This document shows, in pieces, positions 44,631 to 56,382 of a stretch of 64,000 nucleotides of DNA. Both the position numbers and the translations under genes were made by a program. Source of the DNA: Oreohelix idahoensis (lineage: Eukaryota > Mollusca > Gastropoda > Stylommatophora > Oreohelicidae); NCBI GenBank assembly GCA_024509875.1, contig JAMPIV010013764.1:118501-182500 (forward strand), read 5' to 3'. Under the pieces are notes generated by a model that did not search any database, was not told the DNA's origin, and worked only from the letters and a program-made list of their open reading frames with translations. The first letter of the stretch is position 1, and each line of letters opens with the position of its first letter.

Positions 44631-45134
44631 GTCGTACCCTACGTGCTGTAACTCTGTGAACTACATCACTACCATACACAGCAACAACAACAACACAAAA
44701 CCAGATAAGACACCCTACATCTACAACTATAATTTTACGGGTGTCGATAGGGGTGGTAATTGAAGTCAGCCTAAATCCACCCTTATCACATACGCTCCTT
44801 GGGGAATCGAAAGGTGATTAGGATGATGATGATAATAAGTAGTTATGTAATCTACATTCGATTACGTAATTTCTGTATTACAAAAACATATGGAGGGGGA
44901 AAAAAGGTATTAAGAGATATGTGACGTCACACATGATTTTGTGCGACGAATTGTGATAAGGGGGTGGGGGTGGGTTTAAAATGCCGATTTTAATACGAAA
45001 TGCTGATTAATGAGATAGCTTACATTACAAAGTTCACAAACGGCCCCTTTCACTGGTATACAATGTCGGGGGGATTCTTCTGATGATCAGATTGCCTCCT
45101 GTTATATCGCTCTGTATAGAGTTTCCTATCATAG
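44631..45134. other. Unassigned sequence
   Basis: Short (CAA)n and (GAT)n tracts near 44680 and 44822, and a G-rich patch at 44960-44975. No gene seen. Confidence 0.45.
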
Positions 45135-47580
45135 TTGCATGGTCAAACCAGTGACAATTGGGAAAAGACCAATGGACTTCTGGAAAGACAGATGATACTG
45201 GGAAAGACTAGAAACCGGCTGACCGGGTTAGCACCCAGTAAGCTGTATTCAATTGCTACAGGACCCAAAAATGATAGATGCCCCCAGGATTCACCGAAAA
45301 GGGGGTGGGGGGGAGAGAATGATGAATCCACAGGCGCCTCATTGGAATCGACCAGACCCGTTACACGGACTTCGAGCTCTGAACAACGGCTGGAATTTCC
45401 ATGTGCCTGTAGTAGGAAATTCTCTACTCAGAGAGGAATGAATATCCACAGAACGAAAAAATGGGTGTGGGAGCTCATCAGGGGGAGATCAACAGCGTTA
45501 TGTCTCGACGGGTAAGACGTTAGAAGAACGCAGCAAGGAGTCAATCTACAGTGCTGAGTACATTCAAATTTATCTGCCTGATGATGATCTCACACACTTC
45601 TTTGACGGGACGAGAGATGCAATCAAGTTTCCACCTGCCAGTGCAAAAGGGCTTTGGGAACAGCTGGACGAAGCCTTGGCAAAAGAATTGGATAACAACC
45701 TGAAGCAGATAACTTTGGAGAAGAAGCTGGAAATCTTTGGCGACATAATATATCTTCACTGTCGCAAAGTGTTCGGAGTCAGGGAGGCAAGGGAAAGTAA
45801 CCCACCACGAAAAAGTAGAAGACAAATTAAAATAGAAGAAATCAGGAAACAGAAGAAGCATGCCCGAAAACTGTTAAGAACGCAGTTGCCACAGAGAAGG
45901 AAGGGTTACGACAGGTTTGGGAGGACCTGAAAGGCCAACATAATGCCCTTTGTAGAGCAGAAAGGTTGTGCAGGAAGAGAAGGAAGACTCGAAGGGATAG
46001 GGAAAGATTCTTCAGGGAGCCCTTCAAGTTTGCCAAAGAACTGTTTGAGCAGCTACGGTCGGGTACGCTAAACATCAGGAATGATGACCTGGAAGAACAC
46101 CTTAGAATGACATATTCAGATAGTCGCAAAGATGAGCCGCTCAGCAGCATGGCAGGCCTTAAATGGCCGAGTAAGCCAGGAGCTGAATTTAACACCAAGC
46201 CCCCAACGATGCTAGAGGTAGAAAGCATTGTCCAGAAAGCTCGGTGCAAGTCAGCTCCAGGTCCTATTGGTGTCCCATATGTTGTGTATAAGAGATGCCA
46301 TGTGGTGCTCAAACGACTGCTCCGTTTACTGAAGAATGCGTGGAAAACCCAGCTTGTAAGCAAGGAATGGAGAAAGGCGGAGTCTACATCCCGAAAGAAC
46401 AAAATTCCACAGACATCAGTCAGTTCAGGCCAATCTCACTACTTAATGTGGAAGGGAAGATATTCTTCTCAGTGACGGCGAAAAGGCTCACTACATACCT
46501 CCTGGCAAATGGGTACATTGACACTACCATTCAGAAAGGAGGATACACCAGGTGCTCCAGGATGTCTGGAGCATGCCACAATGATCTGGGAAGCAATTCA
46601 AAAGGCAAAGTCTGACAGAACAAACCTCCATGTAATCTGGTTGGATCTAGCAAACGTTTATGGATCCGTTCCACACCAGATGCTGTGGCAGGCCCTGGAA
46701 ATGTATCATGTTCCACAAGAGATTGCAGCAATGCTGAAGCTGTGTTTCGCAGGGTTCTCTGTCAGATTTTCAACCAGAGAATACACAACGAAGTGGATTG
46801 GCCTTGAAGTTGGAATTGCGATGGGATGTACCATCTCTCCGATACTATTCGTGATGGCTATGCAGGTATTCCTCAATGCGGCTGAAGGAATGGCTATAGG
46901 GCCAAAGCTCGGTGGAATATGTCACATGCCACCGCCCAAAGCATTCATGGATGACACAACAATTCTGACATCAGATGAACATCAGGCCCGGAGGATGTTA
47001 GCACGCCTGGATGAACTAGTCAGCTGGTGCAGAATGAGCTTCAAACCCAAGAAGTCGAGAAGCCTATCAGTCAGGAAAGGGAAGATAGCAGAGGTCATAT
47101 TCATTGGTTTCCAACCAAAGAATCTCTACTGTCGTTGAGGAACCTGTTAAAAGTCTTGGCAGGGTGTACGATGCCTCATTAAAAGATTCGAAGGCAGTGC
47201 AATAGACAATAGAAATGGCAGGCAGAGGGCTACAGATCATAGACCAAAGCAGACTCCTAGGAAAATTCAAACTGTGGTGCCTCCAGTTCATGTTAATACC
47301 TAAGTTGCTGTGGCCACTGCTTATATATGAAATAAGCACAAGTACAGTGAAAGCTATAGAGCAGAAGGTCAACAAGTTCATGAGGAAATGGCTAGGGGTA
47401 CCACCAGGTCTGTCAGATGTAGCACTGTACTGCAAAAAGTCAAAACTTCTGCTTCCTTTCAAGTCAGTTGTTGAAGAGTACAAAGAAATTAATAAAGCGA
47501 TACGACTGATCGGTGAACGTGAATTAGAACGTAGTCATTGCAGATTTTTTCCAGACGAAGGCTTTGTGACTGTAACGTAG
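45135..47580 (+). pseudogene. HERO-like (R2-group) LINE, broken and lacking its 3' end
   Basis: Five frames in order: 45135-45515 with an N-terminal zinc finger (CACSRKFSTQRGMNIHRTK, about 45401), as in R2-group elements; 45541-45930, linker; 45966-46475, RT fingers (KSAPGPIGVPYVVYK about 46248); 46509-47138, RT palm with WLDLANVYGSVPH (motif A, about 46638), GIAMGCTISPILF (B, about 46815) and KAFMDDTTIL (C, about 46939) followed by MSFKPKKSRSL; 47215-47580, RT thumb region. The AFMDD...SFKPKKSRSL wording is that of HERO elements, which use a restriction-like endonuclease. That C-terminal domain is absent after 47580. The frames are separated by indels, and some have stops. Confidence 0.68.
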
Positions 47581-47781
47581 GTAATTTTCTTTGCATTCTG
47601 TCTTAGAGTATAAAATATTGCCTGTTTTTCCCCCCACTGTTTACCACAGTTTTACTACGTCTTCATTTTCTTGTCACTTCTAAGTCATGAAAGTGTTTCC
47701 TACGTGTTTGTGTCGAGTGTTGTCACTGACTTGAGATTTATATTATTTAAAATCTTGACTTTATAGTGCTGCTGTTTCCAG

Positions 47782-47980
47782 GTGGACCCATATTGTTGTA
47801 GACCATGTTCAAACCAAGACAGAAGCTGTCGACGTGCTATTTTTAGCAACCGAGGATGGTAAACTTCTCAAAATGATTCGTTTCCCAAGGACAGACGAGA
47901 CGTGTCTTGTTGAGGAGATTAACGTTTTTGCAAATGGTGATCCAAAACCAGTGACTAATATGAGGATTTCTCGACCAAAA
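47782..47980 (+). CDS. Semaphorin-5-like exon c (sema domain)
   Basis: A 199-base exon between GCTGTTTCCAG and GTATGTCC. The first base completes the split arginine codon of exon b and the exon ends on a codon boundary. It encodes THIVVDHVQ, DVLFLATEDGKLLKMI and TCLVEEINVF, followed by PVTNMRISRPK. These correspond one to one with the penultimate blade of semaphorin propellers, and TCLVEEI with FLATEDG is characteristic of class 5. It lies 0.2 kb downstream of the HERO-like LINE, whose 3' end is missing. Confidence 0.92.
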
Positions 47981-48339
47981 GTATGTCCTTTTGTTGTTAA
48001 GAAATATTATATTTTCTGTATAATATATCCTTGGTTATTTAATACTATACGTTGAGTGCATTTGCCTATTTTTTTCAGTATTATATTTTGTGCTTAATTG
48101 GCCCCTTTTTCAATATTACAATTTACATGTATTTGTCAATTTTTAAATATTATTTGGCTCTATACAGTCCTTCACTGAAGTCTGCTGTTTAAATTTAATC
48201 TGTTATATACCTTGTTGTTTTTATACATTTATATTTGTTGTGCATTTCTCCGTTCATTTTTGAAACATTTATTTATGTTTATTGATCCCTTCTAAAAAAA
48301 AAAGAATATTATATTTGGTATTTATTTGTTCATTTCTTC
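47981..48339. other. Intronic AT-rich sequence
   Basis: Follows the donor site. T-rich runs and no coding evidence. Confidence 0.6.
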
Positions 48340-48830
48340 ATAAATGTATTATCAAGATGAAGCACAGACAACCAAATCTGCGGTTGTATGATTATATAAA
48401 AATAAGCCTAAGCACACTAAGCTTGGAGATGTCACTCCTGCGTGAGCCAGGAGGATCTCTCTATGGACCCAGTGATAGGCAGGAGAAGCTGAGAAGTGGC
48501 TCTGTGCAGGACGTAACAATTCCTTGGGAGAGCCCAGAACCAGACTACAGTATTTTAGCTCTGCATAGTTGGCGGGCCACCTTGGATGGCGGGGAATGCA
48601 CAGTATGCCACACACTTCTTACTCATATCTTGGGCTCAGATGAGACGATCCTTTAAATGCAAGCCAAGGCGGAGAAACTGGAGCTTATGACCTCAACTCA
48701 ACACGTTTCGGAATGTCAAAAAAGCCACAGGAAATGCCTAGATTTACAGGGTAGATAATGCCAAGGGGTCTTTAACTTGGTATTGGCTGCAAAAGAGCAA
48801 GAAGCTCCGCAGCCTTAGTTAACAACAACA
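48340..48830 (+). pseudogene. Probable jockey-like LINE 3' tail
   Basis: The frame 48282-48656 stays open but is not recognised. Further on, 48700-48830 resembles 14215-14330, the tail of the jockey-like LINE: an RKATGN-like stretch, a TAGATAATGC block and a ...AACTTGGTATTGGCTGC block followed by a stop and (CAA)n. Assignment rests on that similarity only. Confidence 0.4.
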
Positions 48831-49520
48831 TAAAAATAACAAAACCTGGGAACATCTAATAATTTCATGAACAAAAACACAATCAAAGAGTAATACCTCA
48901 ATTAATTGGACACATAATATGGAAAGGAGCAAAAAAAAAAGTACTATTTCAAATCTCAAGAGAATGAAAAATAAATAATATTATTAAAAGTGCTGGAAGG
49001 TCCTTTGTTTCTGTTATTTTTATTTATAGCTTACTACATATAGTACTCGTACTATCGGTTCTGTTCAAAAGAGTGACATAACGAAGGAGTGACATAACAA
49101 GAAGTTACATTCATACTGTATCAAAGGAGTGACACCTAAAGCAATTTTTTAAAACATTTCAAAGGAATGACGATTCAAAGAAGTGGCATTTAAAAACGTT
49201 TATTCTTGTCTCCCAAACTCACAAACGTTTATATCATCTCCCAACTCATAGTCGTTTACATCGCGTGAGAACACAGAACTCTCCATCACTAGAAACTATA
49301 CTAAAAAATTGACCTACCCAGAGAGCTGCACAACATAATACAATTCTATAAAACAAAAACAATGTATAACAACCAGAACAAATGAGAATGACAAAAAAGA
49401 CAAATAAAATAATAATTTCCAAACAATAATCAGTACAAGAGTTAGAAAGAAACAACAAACAAAAATCCACCAATTCAAAAACAAACAAATGCCCTTTAGA
49501 TACAGTTAAAAGAATTCAAT

Positions 49521-49522
<2 letters not shown>
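48831..49522. other. Unassigned sequence
   Basis: AT-rich. Short imperfect repeats of a GGAGTGACATAACA type around 49070-49190. No gene. Confidence 0.45.

Positions 49523-49605
<83 letters not shown>
49523..49605. repeat. (GA)n microsatellite, about 40 units
   Basis: An uninterrupted GA run about 80 bases long. Confidence 0.97.
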
Positions 49606-49610
<5 letters not shown>

Positions 49611-50089
49611 GTGATTATGGAAGAGAATACATTACAAACACCATAGACATTACATAAAGCCACAACAAACAGCAGATAAATTACAGCCTGGCAGAGCCAA
49701 CACACAAGACAAACAACCAATGTACTATGCTAAATAGAATGATGAATACTATACTCTAATTGTAACGCACATGGTGTTGTATCGGGTATCCTGTGTACAT
49801 AACAAACACCAGATTTCAAGTGCATGGTCCAAAATTAAACCAACCTAAACTATCAGAAGCATTTTACATTGTCACTTCTGTGGCAGCGCTGGTTAACAGT
49901 TGGCTGCTGCACATAGCTTTTGCTTACCCGGGATCTTTTGCCTCAAGCGTTGGAATTGACTTTACGGTTGTTGACTGTTTTCACAACACATCTTGCGTGA
50001 CAACATAATACTACGTAGCAACTCTATACAAACATGGGAACGCCGCATTCAACTGGAATAATGTTTATTTACACTATGTAGAACAATGC
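49606..50089. other. Unassigned sequence
   Basis: No credible gene or repeat. It ends where the 5' region of the RTE element begins; that border is uncertain. Confidence 0.4.
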
Positions 50090-50534
50090 CGTCGGCGGGA
50101 CCTCCAACAATCTGGGTTCGGCCGACTCTTCCCTCTTTAACAATATTAGCTTCCATACAACCAGGGGGGTAGGGCTGGAGTGTGTAAGGGATAGTACCTC
50201 ACGGTGAGAGGCAGTCACTTCCTCTTTTTGAGGATGGTCTGGATCCTATTTGGTTCCCCCACTCCAGTTCAGCTCATGTATGGCTCCTCGAGTCTGCTTG
50301 TGTACGGCAGCGCCACCCCCCCGGGCAACGGCTTTGACTGGCCGGCCAAACTACATGAGTAAATTGAAAAAGGGAGGTCCCCCTTAAACAGTACACACAA
50401 CTGCTGGCCGAACGGGCGGATGATCAATAATATTTTGACAACGGCTTCTAGGGCAGGAGTTGGAAAGGCCTGGTATCGGGCTGAGGGCGCACCATGGACT
50501 GTAATGGTAAGCGGCCAGAACCATCCAGAAAGCA

Positions 50535-51449
50535 ATGGCAAACTACTGGATGTACAATGCCAAGAAATCCATAATGGCTAATCTGAATACTACACAAAGA
50601 TCTGGTGGTGAGGCCCCCAGGCCAGACAGATCATATTTAACTGGGGAAGAGATCGTTGGCAGCGTCAGTACAGGTAATCGTGATGACGGCCAAAAGCCTG
50701 ACTGTGTTACCACGGAAAACCATGTCATCGGTCTTAGAAAAATAATCAAAATAGGAACATGGAACGTCAGAAGCTTATACCAAGGAAAACAGTACATAGT
50801 GAAGAACGAGTTGGAAAGGCTAAACATCGATATCCTGGGCATCTCAGAGCACAGATGGTCGGGCCAGGGACACTTTTCGATTCCATCAGGAGGAACATTC
50901 ATATACTCAGGCAAAGAGAGAGGAGGTCAGAGCTGCGTCGGCTTCTACCTGTCTAAAAGGACAGCTGCCTCCCTATTAGGATATAATCCCATAAATGACC
51001 GCATTGTCACAATCAGACTGAAAGGAAAAAGAAAGAACATCACAATTATACAAACATATGCGCCAACAGCAGCTGCTGAAGAACAGGAAATTGAAGATTT
51101 TTACAATGAACTGCAAAATGCATTAGAGAAAGCAAATAAGCAAGATATTAGGATAATAATGGGAGATTTTAATGCCAAAGTTGGAAACGAAAGATTAGAA
51201 CATGAAAAAAGAGTGAAAGGAAGTTATGGATTGGGCCAGAGAAATGAGAGAGGAGAACGCTTGACAACATTCTGCCTAGAAAACAACCTAGTCATCACGA
51301 ATACTCTTTTTATGCAACACCCTAGAAGACTATATACATGGACGTCACCGGACGGAAAAAAGCAAGAACCAAATAGATTATATCTTAATACAACAAAGGT
51401 GGCGATCTTGTATCTCATCCATCAAGACGTTCCCAGGAGCAGACTGTGA
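50535..51449 (+). pseudogene. RTE endonuclease (APE type)
   Basis: The frame contains KIGTWNVRSLYQGKQ, ISEHRWSGQGHF, TIIQTYAPT and IIMGDFNAKVG, the successive catalytic motifs of apurinic-type endonucleases (Asn, Glu, Tyr, Asp and Asn), and RRLYTWTSPDGK. After about 51370 the frame is shifted. The QIDYI and SDHELL motifs, including the catalytic Asp-His pair, lie in the next frame around 51380-51475. The enzyme nicks target DNA to prime reverse transcription. Automated pipelines often call such genes craniofacial development protein 2-like; here it is clearly part of a LINE. Confidence 0.85.
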
Positions 51450-51750
51450 CTCCGACCATGAACTTCTTGCTGCAAACTTCAAGATCAAATTGAAAAAAGT
51501 CGTTACAAGCGACAAAGTAATACGTTATGACACAAGCGCCATACCAGAAGAGTACAGTGTCGATATTCAGAACAAATTTGACATTCTTATGGCAGTACAG
51601 GAGGAAATGACACCAGATGAACTTGCTAATAACATCAGAGATGTATATATTACAAATGCACAGAGGTTAATTCCTAAAAGAAGTATAAAGAGACGAGAAT
51701 ACATCTCAGACGAAACACTGAAGTTGGTGGTAGAGAGAGAAGAAAAATGA
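51450..51750 (+). pseudogene. RTE polyprotein, linker between endonuclease and RT
   Basis: Reads SDHELLAANFKIK and a charged helical linker (LANNIRDVYITNAQRLIPK). It stops at 51748-51750, overlapping the start of the RT frame by four bases. Confidence 0.7.
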
Positions 51751-53609
51751 AGTCCAAAAAAGATACAGAAAATCAGGAGTTGTACAAGGAATACACAAAG
51801 CAGATTAAAAAACGAGTCAGACAAGACAAACAACAATACATAAACGACACCTGCAGGAAAATAGAGGAAATGCGCGAACAGGGATTGAGTAAGAATATGT
51901 TTTCTGAAGTAAGAACATTGAAAAACAGCAACTTTAAATCATCACCCCGAGCAATAAACGACAAGAAAGGCGACACTCTAACAGAACGTAAAGATATTCT
52001 GAACAGATGGAAGGAGTACTGTCAAGAAATGTATACGGAAATAAACAAAGCGGCAGATAACAACGTCATGAATGAAGCGGAACGTGAACCAGAACCTACC
52101 ATAGAGGAAGTCCGGAATGCAATCAAACACTTAAAAAGTGGAAAATCTCCTGGTTGTGATGAAATAACAGCTGAAATGATACAGGCAGGAGGAGAAGGCA
52201 GCGCTCGTATATACCATGCATTATGCTGCAAGATCTGGCAAAGCGGAATTTGGCCCAAGGAATGGAAACGATCAATTTACATACCCTTGCCAAAAAAGGG
52301 CAACCTGAAACTGTGCACAAACTACAGAACTATAGCTCTTATAAGCCATGCCAGCAAAATACTTTTACAAATCATAATGAAAAGGATGCAACAAAAGCTA
52401 GAAACAGAAATAAATGAAGTACAGGCGGGTTTTCGACCAGGTAGAGGCACTAGAGATCATATATTCAACATGAGGATCATCATAGAAAAGTGTAGAGAAT
52501 TCAACGTTGACCTACATACTTGTTTCATTGATTACACCAAAGCTTTCGATTGTGTACAACATCAGCAGTTATGGGCTATTATGAAAAATATGGGATTTCC
52601 AAACCACCTTATACAACTCATCGCACTGCTGTACCAAGAACAACAGGCAGCCGTAAGAATAGAGGGGGAAACATCAGAATGGTTTGAAGTACAGAAAGGA
52701 GTAAGACAAGGCTGTACCCTTTCCCCTTACCTGTTTAACATTTATGCCGAGAATATCATGAGAAACGTAAGAGATGACCAAGAACACACAGAGTTTGACT
52801 CATTTAACATCGGCGGGTACCAGATCCCGGAAATCAGATATGCTGACGACACAGTCCTCCTATCGACCAACCCAAAAGGACTTGAACAATTACTTCTGTC
52901 CACCAAAAAACACAGCGAGGCCCAGAATCTATACCTAAACACCAAGAAGACCAAAGTATTGACAACAGACAAAGTAAAGACCAAACCAGAAATTGAAATT
53001 GATAACGAAGAACTGGAAAGTGTCAATGAATTCGAATACTTAGGATCAATCATTAACAGCTCTGGCGACTGTGCAGTAGAAATTAAAAGAAGACTTGCAA
53101 TTGCTTCACATAAGCTAATACAGATGAAAAACCTATGGCAAGGCACAAGCAAAGAAACAAAGTTACAACTGATCAGAGCATGTATATTCCCAGTAGCAAC
53201 ATACGGCTGCGAGACTTGGACACTCAATAAAACAGTTGCAAAAAAGATTACATCATTCGAAATGAAATGCTACAGAAGGATGTTGAGAATACCCTGGACA
53301 GAAAAAAAGACCAACAGAGAAGTACTGCACTCACTAAACGTACAGGAACATTGGCTCCTAAATACCATCGCAATAAGGAAGCTGAAATTTTTCGGTCATA
53401 TAAAAAGACATAATAGTCTGGAAAAAACAGTGATGGAAGGCATGGTCCCTGGAAAAAGGGGAAGGGGTCGACCTAGACGACGGTGGACCCAGGACATCAC
53501 AGAGAGTCTGAACTTGTCTTTGGCTGATGCAGGTCGACTTGCCCAGAATCGTGATGCGTTCAGAGCAGCTGTAATGGAGACAACGTTCTGGAAAGAATAT
53601 GTCACATGA
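51747..53609 (+). CDS. RTE reverse transcriptase, 620 codons, intact frame
   Basis: Motifs in order: GKSPGCDEITAEMIQ (about 52140), LPKKGNLKLCTNYRTIAL (about 52287), QAGFRPGRGTRDHIF (about 52420), CFIDYTKAFDCV (motif A, about 52521), VRQGCTLSPYLFNIY (B, about 52700), IRYADDTVLL (C, YADD, about 52833), FEYLGSIINSSGD (thumb start, about 53032), TYGCETWTLNK, GHIKRHNSLEKTVMEGMVPGK and RGRGRPRRRW (about 53460). All catalytic aspartates are present. It ends at a TGA that is part of the ATGATG tail. The ATG at 51747 is only the first in this frame, as the true protein would begin with the endonuclease. This RT could be functional if expressed. Confidence 0.9.
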   Translation: MKSKKDTENQELYKEYTKQIKKRVRQDKQQYINDTCRKIEEMREQGLSKNMFSEVRTLKNSNFKSSPRAINDKKGDTLTERKDILNRWKEYCQEMYTEINKAADNNVMNEAEREPEPTIEEVRNAIKHLKSGKSPGCDEITAEMIQAGGEGSARIYHALCCKIWQSGIWPKEWKRSIYIPLPKKGNLKLCTNYRTIALISHASKILLQIIMKRMQQKLETEINEVQAGFRPGRGTRDHIFNMRIIIEKCREFNVDLHTCFIDYTKAFDCVQHQQLWAIMKNMGFPNHLIQLIALLYQEQQAAVRIEGETSEWFEVQKGVRQGCTLSPYLFNIYAENIMRNVRDDQEHTEFDSFNIGGYQIPEIRYADDTVLLSTNPKGLEQLLLSTKKHSEAQNLYLNTKKTKVLTTDKVKTKPEIEIDNEELESVNEFEYLGSIINSSGDCAVEIKRRLAIASHKLIQMKNLWQGTSKETKLQLIRACIFPVATYGCETWTLNKTVAKKITSFEMKCYRRMLRIPWTEKKTNREVLHSLNVQEHWLLNTIAIRKLKFFGHIKRHNSLEKTVMEGMVPGKRGRGRPRRRWTQDITESLNLSLADAGRLAQNRDAFRAAVMETTFWKEYVT

Positions 53610-53615
53610 TGATGA

Positions 53616-54394
53616 CAACCATGTATTCAGAATTGCGCTGTCTTATGTCTATTGTCCCTTTGGGTGTTACTACTGCCTATGTCCTTTTCTTCCATCTTAT
53701 GGTTCTCTTGTTATGGTTATTACTACTGGTTAAAGTTTCAGGTTATTAAAATAGTTACCGGACAACTCCGGGGAATGTTACTTTTCCTGACTCTAGGTGG
53801 CCGCTATCTTGGCACATGTATCCAAGCCATCGAATTATCATAACTAATTCACTCTACGTACCCCTTTTTCAGAATAGAGCTTAACCGCTCCTTCCTTCTT
53901 GCGCCTTGTCGAGACTCATCAATCTATCTATATGTTGAGGCTTATGTCTACACAATCCGTACCCCGGATATCTAAGAAACGACACAAAGTCTCCTCTAAC
54001 TTATCATCGCCTTCAACATGGCTGCCCTCTTTCTTTCTGGTAGTTCTGTCCCGACCTCTCTCACGCCTCTGGCTGCTCGCTGAGAAGCGTGCCTAACCTT
54101 TATCTGTTTTGACCCTTCCTATGCGCATCATTTCCGCACATCACTTTTTTCTACCTCATCTATACCAACTCATGTTAGACTTCTCATTCCTCTTTCCCTT
54201 ACTGCCACACTACTATGATACGTCACGCCTTCGTTACGGTAATATTCGTGTATCTCCTTTGAAATCCATCTCCGATTTGACACTCCTTTGTTATAGGCCC
54301 CCCTCCCCCCCCCCTTTTTTTTCATTATGTAACTCCTTTGATACTAATGGAGTAATATAACAGCTTGTAACTCACCAAAGGTAGTATCCCAGAG
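53616..54394. other. Unassigned sequence with a poly-C/poly-T run
   Basis: Contains a C9-T9 type run at 54307-54323. No gene or element end identified. Confidence 0.45.
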
Positions 54395-54700
54395 TAAGAG
54401 AAACCAAAGTGGAACTGATGACAAGCACTAGAGGAACAGGAAATGAGAAGAGGAAGCTGGCGATGGATTTGACACACATTGAGGAAACCGTCTGATAGCG
54501 TTACCAGACATACCTTGTTCTTGAATCCCTAGGGAAAGAGAAGTAGAGGATGAGCAAAGAGAACATGAAATAGCGAGATGAAGACATACATGAAAATGAT
54601 GAGGAAAAACATTGAGTTGATGGTATGCATCTGCGACCTGAAGATGTAGCATGTGTTTGTTGAAGGCCTATGCTCGTTTGGAAGCTAAAGGGTATCGATC
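54395..54700 (+). pseudogene. RTE-type LINE, family A 3' fragment
   Basis: Matches the last part of family A (TGGAACTGATGACAAG..., CGATGGATTTGACACACATT, ...GTGTTTGTTGAAGGCCTATG at 54651). Frame-broken. Confidence 0.6.
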
Positions 54701-54809
54701 GATTGAGTGATTTGAAAGAAATATGCAAAAACAGAATTACACAATAAAATGACATACTGAACTATATACTCTAGGAATCAAGTCCAGCAAAAAAAAAAAA
54801 AATTAAAGA

Positions 54810-55245
54810 TGTCTACTCAAATGTCCTATTGTATGATTCTGAAACATAAAGAACACACAAAGACAACAACGAAGAAGTTATAGAATTTCAAAAAGGGTGT
54901 TATCGTAAAATAGAAATACTGAAACGGGTGACAAGATCACTCACGATGAACTAGGGACAAGAACCAGAGATGTGCCAGTGGAATACGAGATACGAGGAGA
55001 ACGGTGGTGAAGGATTCGATATACATCGAGGAAACATGTTGATAGCATTACAATGCAGCCTTTATTCTAGAATCAACAGAAGTAGAGGTAGAACAAAGAA
55101 CACACGAAGATGAGAGCTAGAGACAGAAATAAAAATATCAAGATGTATGGAAACACCTTGAGCTATTGACAACCGACATGCGGATTTGGCATGCGTTTTT
55201 CGAAGGCCTAGGCTTCTTGAGGGAGATAAAAGGCATTGAATGATA
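54810..55245 (+). pseudogene. RTE-type LINE, family A 3' fragment, second copy
   Basis: Begins around the LLYCSET-equivalent (TATTGTATGATTCTGAAACA at 54827) and ends GAAGGCCTAGGC at 55201. More decayed than its neighbour at 54.4 kb and in the same orientation, suggesting two insertions or an old tandem duplication. Confidence 0.6.
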
Positions 55246-56382
55246 AGTCATAACAAGTAATGTAGAGAAATATGATAAACTTTGAAAGCATTTTTTTCTT
55301 TTTAAGTCATTTTAGGTAATGAGAGAAATTATGAAGACTAAGAACATTTGTGCATGACCATGATAATTAATGAAGGACAATATGATACACAGCATGCTGT
55401 GTGCCAACTAGCGTATACGAAAATGCATCGTGCCTAGTGACCTTTCGGTCACCTGTTCAAATTTGCAACGGAGATCAGTTTTCAAATCACAGTGTTCTAG
55501 AGATTCGAATTGGATTAATAAAAACCTTCGGGCAAATTTATTTATGAAAACTCCAGTCTTCATGTGGTGTTTAGTGATTTATGGAATGTTAAATTAAGCT
55601 TTAATGCAAAAAATAAATAAATAAATTATCACTATACTATGATTAACACAGACGATACGAATGTATGAAGTGGTGTGGAAAAAACAATCTTTTCATATTT
55701 TAATTTGTTCTTATCCATACGCAATAAAATCATTAATTTAGAGCGCATGCTTTCAATTTATAATCTAAAGAAGACACGTTACTTAAAAAAAATTGACATA
55801 ACTGAATGTTTTCTGTGACATGCTTCAAAAATGACTTATTGAAACATGAACTGACAAGTTGTAAATTAGTATTATATTTCCATTACTTGTACTTTACAGC
55901 GTGTTTGATCATACATTACTTCTGAGTAATTCATAAAGTAACATTCTTAATATAGTATATCGTAAACACAAATGTGGAAATACTATGTTAATATAATAAA
56001 ATTATTTAATTTTTATAACTTTGTTTTTATTATTTGACATGCGTACAAGAAGCAGGTTATAAGTATTAATCTACACAATTCTGTACACACGAACGCAATG
56101 TACATTATCTGCCCTAGTGCCAACATTTCTTTTATACGCAACCAATCATTCTTTGTTTTTTTTTGTTTTGTTTTTAATTGATGGAGACATTTGTAACAAA
56201 TGCTTGTTCATGATAAATTTAATTCCGTGAGCTTATATTTCTAATATTATCTGCCCCTCATTGCTGATGGTATAAATGTCTCTCCCTTCTCTTCATGTTT
56301 ACCCATCTTAATTAACACCCACTCACCCTTCCTTTTAGTCGCTGAGAAGCACACAAACACAGCCACATAAATCGTTTATAAA
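55246..56382. other. Unassigned AT-rich sequence
   Basis: No gene, array or element ends seen. Confidence 0.5.

Larger units (their letters stand above)
50090..53615 (+). mobile_element. RTE-type LINE, almost full length (family B)
   Basis: A 5' UTR of about 450 bases is followed by an endonuclease frame, a short middle frame and a long reverse transcriptase frame. A very short 3' UTR ends in ATGATGATGAC at 53606-53616. This compact layout and the (ATG)n-like tail are typical of RTE elements. Two small frame breaks (about 51370-51420 and 51745) are all that separates it from one continuous polyprotein. A 258-bp daughter copy at 3799-4056 is nearly identical, so the family was active recently. 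No clear target duplication was found at the 5' end. Confidence 0.82.

Noticed and set aside
45253..45441. Alternative frame over the HERO-like N-terminus
   Set aside because: The zinc finger wording is in the frame 45135-45515; this one is a shadow.
49496..49720. Ser-Leu repeat protein (minus strand)
   Set aside because: Translation of the (GA)n microsatellite.
50535..51449. Host gene of the craniofacial development protein 2 type
   Set aside because: The endonuclease is followed by an RTE reverse transcriptase and the LINE tail, so it is a transposon gene.
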